Assembly: GCA_037043455.1 (NCBI GenBank)
Contig: JAWPHD010011425.1
Location: 20,114-84,113, forward strand
Direction of reading: 5' to 3'
DNA from: Cyrtodaria siliqua
Lineage: Eukaryota; Mollusca; Bivalvia; Adapedonta; Hiatellidae
DNA: 64,000 nucleotides
Shown here in pieces: positions 57,786-64,000 of this stretch. Both the position numbers and the translations under genes were made by a program. A model generated the notes under the pieces. That model worked only from the letters and a program-made list of their open reading frames with translations, was not told the DNA's origin and did no database searches. Every line of letters starts with the position of its first letter. Position 1 is the stretch's first letter.

Positions 57786-59580
57786 AGTAACAGTCAGTTC
57801 CAGTGTGCTGGTACCAGTCAATTCCATTGTGTTGACAATAGTGAACTTCCATGTGCTGTACCAGTCAAACCCATTGTGCTGGTATCAGTCATTATAGTGT
57901 GCTGGTACCAGTCAACTAAATGTGCTGTTTCAGTCAGATCCATTGGACTGGTACCAGTCAATTCAAGTGGGCTAGTACCATTCAAATCAGATGTGCTGTA
58001 CAATTCAAATATAATGTGCTGGTACCAGTCATTTCCTAGTGTGCTGGTACCAGTCAATTCAAGCGGGCTAGTACCATTCGAATCAAATGTGCTTTACTAT
58101 TCAAATCTGATGTGATGGTACCAGTCAATTTCAGTGTGCTGGTACCAGTCAATTCAAGTGGTCTAGTACCAGTCAAATCCACTGCTGTACTAGTAGACTG
58201 CTACACAATATAAATATAAACGAGTGTAAAGTCTGCCATTATGTTTACTTGCTTGTTTTATAGGCGTAGCATTTTCACAGTTTATAGATATCCCGCCACC
58301 TTAATTCCTTTATGTAAGTGACGCATCTGCATTATGTAAACAATATTGAGTGAAATCCCAATACATGTATATCTTTTTATAGAACGTAGATCAGACGCTT
58401 GGCCATGATCGTGGTTGGAATGCGCTTTATTTAGCCGTAATTTACGTCAAAGACGGCACCGAAATCGCTTATTTGAGTGAAACGATACATGCGTGGTGAA
58501 GCAGTCTACTGTACTAGTCAAATCTATTGTGCTGATACCAGTCAAATCTGGTGTACTTGTATCAATCCAGGGATTTTTTCCCTTCTAAAACAGGGGCCGA
58601 AATTCGGCTACTTCACAATTCAAAATTGGTCATTTTTTTACACAATTGTGGTCATTTTTTGGACAATAAAAAAAAAAATATATATGTAAAAATGTATGTA
58701 TGTATATATCTTTTTTTTTTGGTAAACAACATTTCCCTATCTAACTTCTCAATATTGTTTTGTTTCGGATACATTTACATTAGAAAGTTTATCTAAAATG
58801 TAACATATTATGCTGAATAATTGTACATTTGTTTTATAGTGTCTTTCTCCCACAAAAACAATGTATGCATGTATTGAGTAATATTGCTTTTAACAATCTT
58901 TCAATACTTTTTTCACAAATCAGACAGTTATCACACTTTTTTTCCACAAAATGACCAGGCTAGGGAGTGTTCACAATTCTTAGAAAAAAAGCCCTGCTGT
59001 CAACTGAACTCTGCTGGTAACATCAAGTAAAGTGTTCTGGTACCAGTATTTGCTAATGTCAAAAATGTCAAATTCAGTGCTCCTGGCATATTGGAACCAC
59101 TTAAATCACGTATACTGGTACACTTCAAGTTGTCTGTCCCAATGGGTACACTTCAAATCAAGTTGTATGGGAACTTTTCAAATGAAGTGTATATACTGGT
59201 ACACTTCAAATCAAGTGTATGGGAACATTTCAAATCAAGTGTATGGGAACATTTCAAATCAATTGTATGGGAACATTTCAAATCAAGTGTACTGGTAGTA
59301 ACCGTACACTTCAACCACTCAAACTTCAACCACTCAAATCAGATATCAAATGTACATGTATTGGTACAATTCAATACAATGTACATATATTGGTACCAAT
59401 TCAATCAAATGTACATGTAATGGTACCCATTCAATAAAATGTACATGTATTGGTACCAATTCAATCAAATGTACATGTATTGGTACCAATTCAAACAGAT
59501 GTACATGTATTGGTACCAATTCATTCAGATATACGTGTATTGGTGTAATTCAAATCTAGTGTACTGGTACCAAGTAGTTG
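57786..59580. repeat. GGTACC-centred minisatellite blocks
   Basis: 57786-58190 has ~23-bp units GTGCTGGTACCAGTCAATTC. 58500-58570 has a few more. 59030-59300 has ~24-bp GTATGGGAACATTTCAAATC units. 59345-59545 has 30-bp ATGTACATGTATTGGTACCA units. The first type equals the short CTGGTACCAG pair inside element X (4810-4845 and 55541-55580). Cys/Thr/Tyr-rich frames over 59032-59630 are by-products. 58200-58500 and 58571-59020 hold nothing recognisable. Confidence 0.85.
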
Positions 59581-60144
59581 AACTTGGACAGCAAATAAAG
59601 TATCTTCTGGTTTTGTACATTTGTTTCTGATCAATTTAAGTGCTGTTTGCAATAAAAACTTAAGTAAATGATTTTACAAATTAATGCTATGACTGAAGTT
59701 TATAGGGGTAGTAAAATATTGATGGTTGGATGTTGTAATTTTGTACTAACCTTGTGGGTTAAGTAATTTGCTTAAATCCATAAAGCCAAATACCAAGCTT
59801 GTTGTATATGAATATTGTATGCAGCTGTCTGGGACGTTCTGTGAAAATGTCCGATATTGCTGTGAAGGTTAGCACCCCTCGGAATAGAACTCCACTTTGT
59901 TCAAAATATTGTTTCTGTATACTTGCTAAAACGTTCTCATTATATGTCTGTAAATTGAAATAAGATACCATTTTATAAGAGGGTGTTTTCCCTTGTCAGT
60001 CAGAAATTAACCCATTTCATTCTGCAGGCAGTATTCCTGTAAATCTGAAGAGTTTTGCTGTTTCTGATGTGGTTTTCCGCAAAAACTAATTTAATAAACA
60101 TAAAAAACATACGTGAGCATGCGACTCGGGTCATAAAATGATGT
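59581..60144. other. No gene seen
   Basis: AT-rich sequence, no supported feature. Confidence 0.5.
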
Positions 60145-60152
60145 CCTACCTT

Positions 60153-61192
60153 CAGGGCTTCTAAAATCGCCGGTTTGTCGGTCCGCAGACCGAATTCTGT
60201 TTCTCCGGACCGATTTTCTTTTCAAAATCTCTGTTAAAATCGGTCCCAGATATTTTATCTATCGGTCGTTAAAAAATCTACAGTTACCTTACACACTCCT
60301 TGAAATATGCCTTGCTGCAATATTCTTTGATCCATAACACGATTGTTTGTCACTCGCTGTGCGAAAGTAGGTCAATTTGGTCAATTTGGACTAAACCATT
60401 ACCGATAGTAGGGAGTTTTCCGGAAGAGTCTATAGCCATGTAGCACGCCTTTGATGTGTGATCAGTGAAAGTATATCACGCGTTCTGTCGGTTCACTGAA
60501 GCGAGTGTTACCGTCTGTGATTTCTTTGATATACCGTCAGTCGTAAGGTGTTAGCCTGTTTGCTTGTGTCGGTTTGTTTTTTTAAGTGGCCAAAGCTGGG
60601 ACTGAAATTTGTTTGCGTCATTAAAATACCGAGATGTGTTAATTGTTTGTTTGATTTTTTTTTTACAATAACTTTAAGTATAATATTAAGGAAAGTGATC
60701 AAACCTGACACTGTTTTTTTTTAAGTCGGACCGAAATTGTTTGCGTTAGTCGTAACATTTGGTATTAATTAAGCTAATTGATGAAAAACGATATTACTCA
60801 AATTTATGTAAAATCGTATATAATCCGCTAGTCCGCGCGTGTTAGTCCGCGTTTTATACCTACCCGGTTTATTAGACATTTCCGGTTCAATTCCTCAAAT
60901 GATCAACAATTTTAATATTGAGTGAAAATTATTCATTCAGTAAAGCGAAGACATGATGTCAGTCATTAAAATGTACAAATTGTGATAAAGTAAGTTAGAA
61001 ATAATACAAATATAATACAAACATACATTTTAAATAGTTCTCTTTATCAATGACTGAACAGTAAAAAATTCATGGTGCAGCTGAAATGGTGGGTGGGGTA
61101 CGGCGATTTCAGTGATTTTTTCAAAATAAGCGCGATTCTTACGGCAGTTAAAAACCTGGACCGATTTGCATTTTAAAATTTTAGAAGCCCTG
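60153..61192. mobile_element. hAT-like nonautonomous element, 1040 bp
   Basis: The ends CAGGGCTTCTAAAAT and its exact 15-bp inverse are flanked by the perfect octamer CCTACCTT (60145-60152 and 61193-61200). An 8-bp duplication with CAGGG-type ends is the hAT signature. The interior has GGTCCG/CGGACC motifs near the left end but no transposase-like frame. Confidence 0.9.
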
Positions 61193-61341
61193 CCTACCTT
61201 ACTTTCACCCAAATTTTTCTGTGAGATATATTCACCTTTTCTCTGATAACCCAATATGTAGATTGTAGAGAATTTTAAGTTATTTCAAGTGCTGCAAGAA
61301 ACTTTAAAATCCATAGAGAACTTCAAACGTCATACTGATTT

Positions 61342-61634
61342 TTATAACTTGTCAAATCCTATGTGTATCGGAGTCTCGGTGACCAACCGTTCCCAAAGAA
61401 GGTCTTCCCAAATCATATTGAAGGAATGATGGGGGTATTGCTTCTTCAGGGTGCTGAAAAAAGCACCCCATGGTCTAACTATTGTCTGAGATGGCGTGGA
61501 ACTGTTGTCCCTAACACATTCCTCCTGAAACCAAACATTTTCATCATTTCCATAGTCATCCAAGTCAAAATCGGCAAAAAAAAAAGGGTCGAAGTTCCTT
61601 TCGGTCTGATTTCTTTTCTTGTTTACAGTTTCCT
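61342..61634 (-). pseudogene. Coding-like frame, possible C-terminal exon
   Basis: The minus-strand frame is open from about 61634 to the stop at 61342. It contains EECVRDNSSTPSQTIVRPWG and ends TETPIHIGFDKL. TGGTTTCAG before GAGGAATGT could be a splice acceptor (about 61534). Composition is protein-like (Trp, Phe, charged residues, no repeats). I do not recognise the family. The adjoining frame at 61639-61842 is in a different phase, so this may be two exons or a frameshifted pseudogene. Confidence 0.3.
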
Positions 61635-61638
61635 TTCA

Positions 61639-61842
61639 CTATAAGTTTTCCAAGACACATTCTTCCTCATCCATAAATTTACATTCGTCCTGAAATCCCA
61701 CATAAACGTATCTGCCTTTGCTCAGTACATAAAATCTATCATCCATATCTACCAATTCACTCGAAAAATTGAGGAAATACATGCATACATAAATCGTCGA
61801 AAAACATATTTTTTTTCCACTTCCTAAAGTGTTCCCAGACAA
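61639..61842 (-). pseudogene. Coding-like frame upstream of 61634
   Basis: 67 codons, containing MDDRFYVLSKGRYVYVGFQD and ending ECKFMDEEECVLENL. The EEC motif echoes the next frame (FQEECVRDN), hinting at a related or duplicated segment. No known domain. Confidence 0.25.
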
Positions 61843-62330
61843 TTTTTTATTTACCGTGCATGCTCACCCTGCCTTCTATCTGAAGTGTACCCACAAAGTA
61901 ATGACGTTTTATACGGGTTTTCCGCATGGAAAACAACGACATGTCAACAACAGTCATAACATACGAATGAATTTTAGCCGGAATATAAAGGTTAGGTACG
62001 AATGTATTCGTATTCCGCATGAAATGGGTTAAGGAAGTTTAGGGGAAAGTTAGGTTAACCCAGATAGGAACCAGTCCCAACGTCGACTAGCGGCAGATTT
62101 CAACTAGAGATGACACAGATTACCCCGCAAAAATTAACGCCAAAAAGAGGGTCTAATCACAGTTATTTCATAAGTTACAGTACCACATTATTTTTGTTTA
62201 TCAACAAATGTATTCAGAATAGTGTGTACATTTTCCATTTTTCCTTCATATCGGGCTCTGGTGCTAATAAAAATAAATACTTTCAATGTCATGAATTTTA
62301 AATGACTTTTATTTCTGCTTCAACTTTTTT
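61843..62330. other. No gene seen
   Basis: AT-rich sequence, no supported feature. Confidence 0.5.
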
Positions 62331-62560
62331 TACCCCACCACGAATGTGGAGTGGGCATATGGTGTTACTCATGTCTGTCCAAGTTTTACATTCAAGTTAT
62401 TTAAGTCCATACCGGATACCAAAAGCCATACAGTTTTCGAACTTCATACACACATCTATTCGAGTCATTGGCAGCAAATATGTTCCTACCAAAACTAGGT
62501 CAATATGAATGACATTGACCTACTTTTCACACAGTTAATTTACATAAATTTATATAAGTT
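62331..62560 (+). repeat. Start of a CCCCACC-type pearl-like element
   Basis: TACCCCACCACGAATGTGGA with GTGGGCATA, then TGTCTGTCC and one unit of the 43995 family (TGAATGACATTGACCTACTT). Confidence 0.75.
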
Positions 62561-63049
62561 TTATTTGACGGACAGCACTAATTCGGAGCATCCGTGTCCC
62601 TTGAACACAGTTTTTTTGAAAAAAGAGATTTTTGTGTTATAATATTCTGTGCCAGTGTTTTGGCGTGGCAGCTGCTGGCTCGAATCCCACTTGGAGCTTG
62701 ACTTGTCAAGTGAAAAAGTGTTGATTCTTATGGATGGCGGGAGGTACATGTATACTGTACTGGTTATTTATACCCAGAAAAAATGGGGTGGTCTGCCTCT
62801 ACCACAAAATATCGACCGTCATGTATGGCCTTACATGTACTAAAAATGACGTAAAACACCATTCAAACAAATTTCAGAAAAGAGCCAATGTATATATATT
62901 ACTAAAGTTCTTGATACTTTTCATTCAGATTTGCTTTATTGTCGAGCACGTTTACGTATCTTAGAGGTCGTAATATCGTCCAGGTATCCATCCGTCCATG
63001 AGTCTGATTTCCATTTATTTATAGCTTCTTCATTACTTGCAGGATTTTG
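62561..63049. other. No gene; tRNA-like SINE scrap
   Basis: 62655-62695 (TTGGCGTGGCAGCTGCTGGC then TCGAATCCCACTTGG) resembles a tRNA-type SINE head. Otherwise nothing. Confidence 0.4.
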
Positions 63050-63054
63050 ACTTA

Positions 63055-63330
63055 ACTCCTTATAACAGTCTATTAAATCATTGTAGGACAATTCTTTGTT
63101 TAGAATTAATGCCCTGTCAAAAAGTCAAGAACCTCATTACTCAATGAGTAATGCAAAAATAGAACTCTCTGTGGTCTGAGAACACATTGAGTTCCATGTT
63201 TTGAAGAAAATGACTGATTTAAATATTTGCATTACTCATTGAGTAATGAGTTTCTTGACTTTCTGATATGGCAAATTCTAAACAAAGAAGAATTCTAAAA
63301 TTATTTAATAGACTGTTTTATATGCATCTC
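63055..63330. repeat. Foldback with embedded 19-bp palindromes
   Basis: The arms 63060-63160 and 63220-63324 are inverted (AACAGTCTATTAAAT, TTCTTTGTTTAGAATT, AAAGTCAAGAA). Each arm contains CATTACTCA.TGAGTAATG, itself a palindrome. Confidence 0.85.
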
Positions 63331-63440
63331 GCAAGTCATCATGTGCACAATTTCGGGTCGCTGTGACCTGCTTCAGGTCCTGTCTGGTCTCCATATCTTG
63401 CTTCTTTCTTGCAGGATTTTCACTTCTTCACCATAGGGCT

Positions 63441-64000
63441 GGACTTGCAGGCCCTGGCCTTCTAGTTCTGCATAATGTCCATGTGACATGCAGTCCCTGG
63501 CCTTCTAGTTCTGCATAATGTCCATGTGACATGCAGTCCCTGGCCTTCTAGTTCTGCATAATGTCCATGTGACATGCAGTCCCTGGCCTTCTAGTTCTGC
63601 ATAATGTCCATGTGACATGCAGTCCCTGGCCTTCTAGTTCTGCATAATGTCCATGTGACTTGCAGGCCCTGGCCTCCTAGTTCTGCATAATGTCCATGTG
63701 ACATGCAGGCCCTGGCCTTCTAGTTCTGCATAATGTCCATGTGACTTGCAGGCCCTGGCCTTCTAGTTCTGCATAATTTCCATGTGACATGCAGGCCCTG
63801 GGCTTCTAGTTCTGCATAATGTCCATGTGACTTGCAGGCCCTGGCCTTCTAGTTCTGCATAATGTCCATGTGACATGCAGGCCCTGGCCTTCTAGTTCTG
63901 CATAATGTCCATGTGACATGCAGGCCCTGGCCTTCTAGTTCTGCATAATGTCCATGTGACATGCAGGCCCTGGCCTTCTAGTTCTGCATAATGTCCATGT
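63441..64000. repeat. 43-bp minisatellite, ~13 copies, runs off end
   Basis: CCCTGGCCTTCTAGTTCTGC followed by ATAATGTCCATGTGAC.TGCA, period 43. The first four units read CAGTCCC, later ones CAGGCCC, and GACATG/GACTTG variants alternate, so the array has local structure. Confidence 0.95.

Noticed and set aside
59032..59630. Overlapping Cys/Thr/Tyr-rich frames of 60-110 codons
   Set aside because: All frames of a 24-30-bp minisatellite stay open; the repeats, not selection, cause this.

Overview
The window looks like nuclear DNA of an animal, most likely a bivalve mollusc. This is inferred from AT-rich, intron-bearing sequence packed with short interspersed elements, and from many elements that combine a terminal hairpin, a CGTCC-type microsatellite and tandem core repeats of about 155-160 bp. 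That architecture is the one described for bivalve 'pearl'-type elements and satellites. No bacterial-style operon, CRISPR array, rRNA gene or functional tRNA gene is visible. Coding sequence is only about 3 percent of the window.

Three stretches are convincing or plausible coding sequence. (1) A large last exon at 30161-31469 (+) encodes an ankyrin-repeat protein ending in a SOCS box, i.e. an ASB-type substrate receptor of Cullin-5 ubiquitin ligases; its upstream exons are not recognised here. (2) An intact single-exon SGNH-hydrolase reading frame at 16860-17564 (-) sits inside a 2.5 kb element (15608-18125) with long terminal inverted repeats, G-rich tips and a perfect 8-bp target-site duplication. 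(3) A short first coding exon at 49282-49341 (+) has a clean splice donor. A second copy in inverted orientation at 10911-10970 (-) has lost its start codon.

Layout. 1-4047: satellite array with a 1581-bp higher-order unit (five ~316-bp monomers, each two ~158-bp halves), ending in a hairpin module. 4048-11172: left arm of an inverted duplication whose right arm is 49083-56370; both arms are broken by insertions. 11173-15600: largely unassigned, with a ~105-bp direct repeat at 11173 and 14881. 15608-18125: the SGNH-bearing element. 18513-19600: ~1.1 kb foldback. 20300-29561: pearl-like repeats, a ~320-bp repeat array interrupted by a TA-flanked element containing a foldback, and two antisense copies of the satellite family. 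29562-31469: ASB gene. 31493-48575: pearl-like elements hit by MITEs, SINEs and TIR elements, several with readable target-site duplications. 49083-56370: the right arm. 56371-59580: a further partial copy of the same element and a GGTACC-centred minisatellite that changes period. 60153-61192: a hAT-like element with 8-bp duplication. 61342-61842: two minus-strand coding-like frames. 62331-64000: repeats and a 43-bp minisatellite running off the end.

The genes do not form a functional cluster. The main story is nested mobile DNA, inverted duplication and satellite birth around one host gene (ASB) and one mobile cargo gene (SGNH hydrolase). All family names come from motifs read by eye; no database search was possible.
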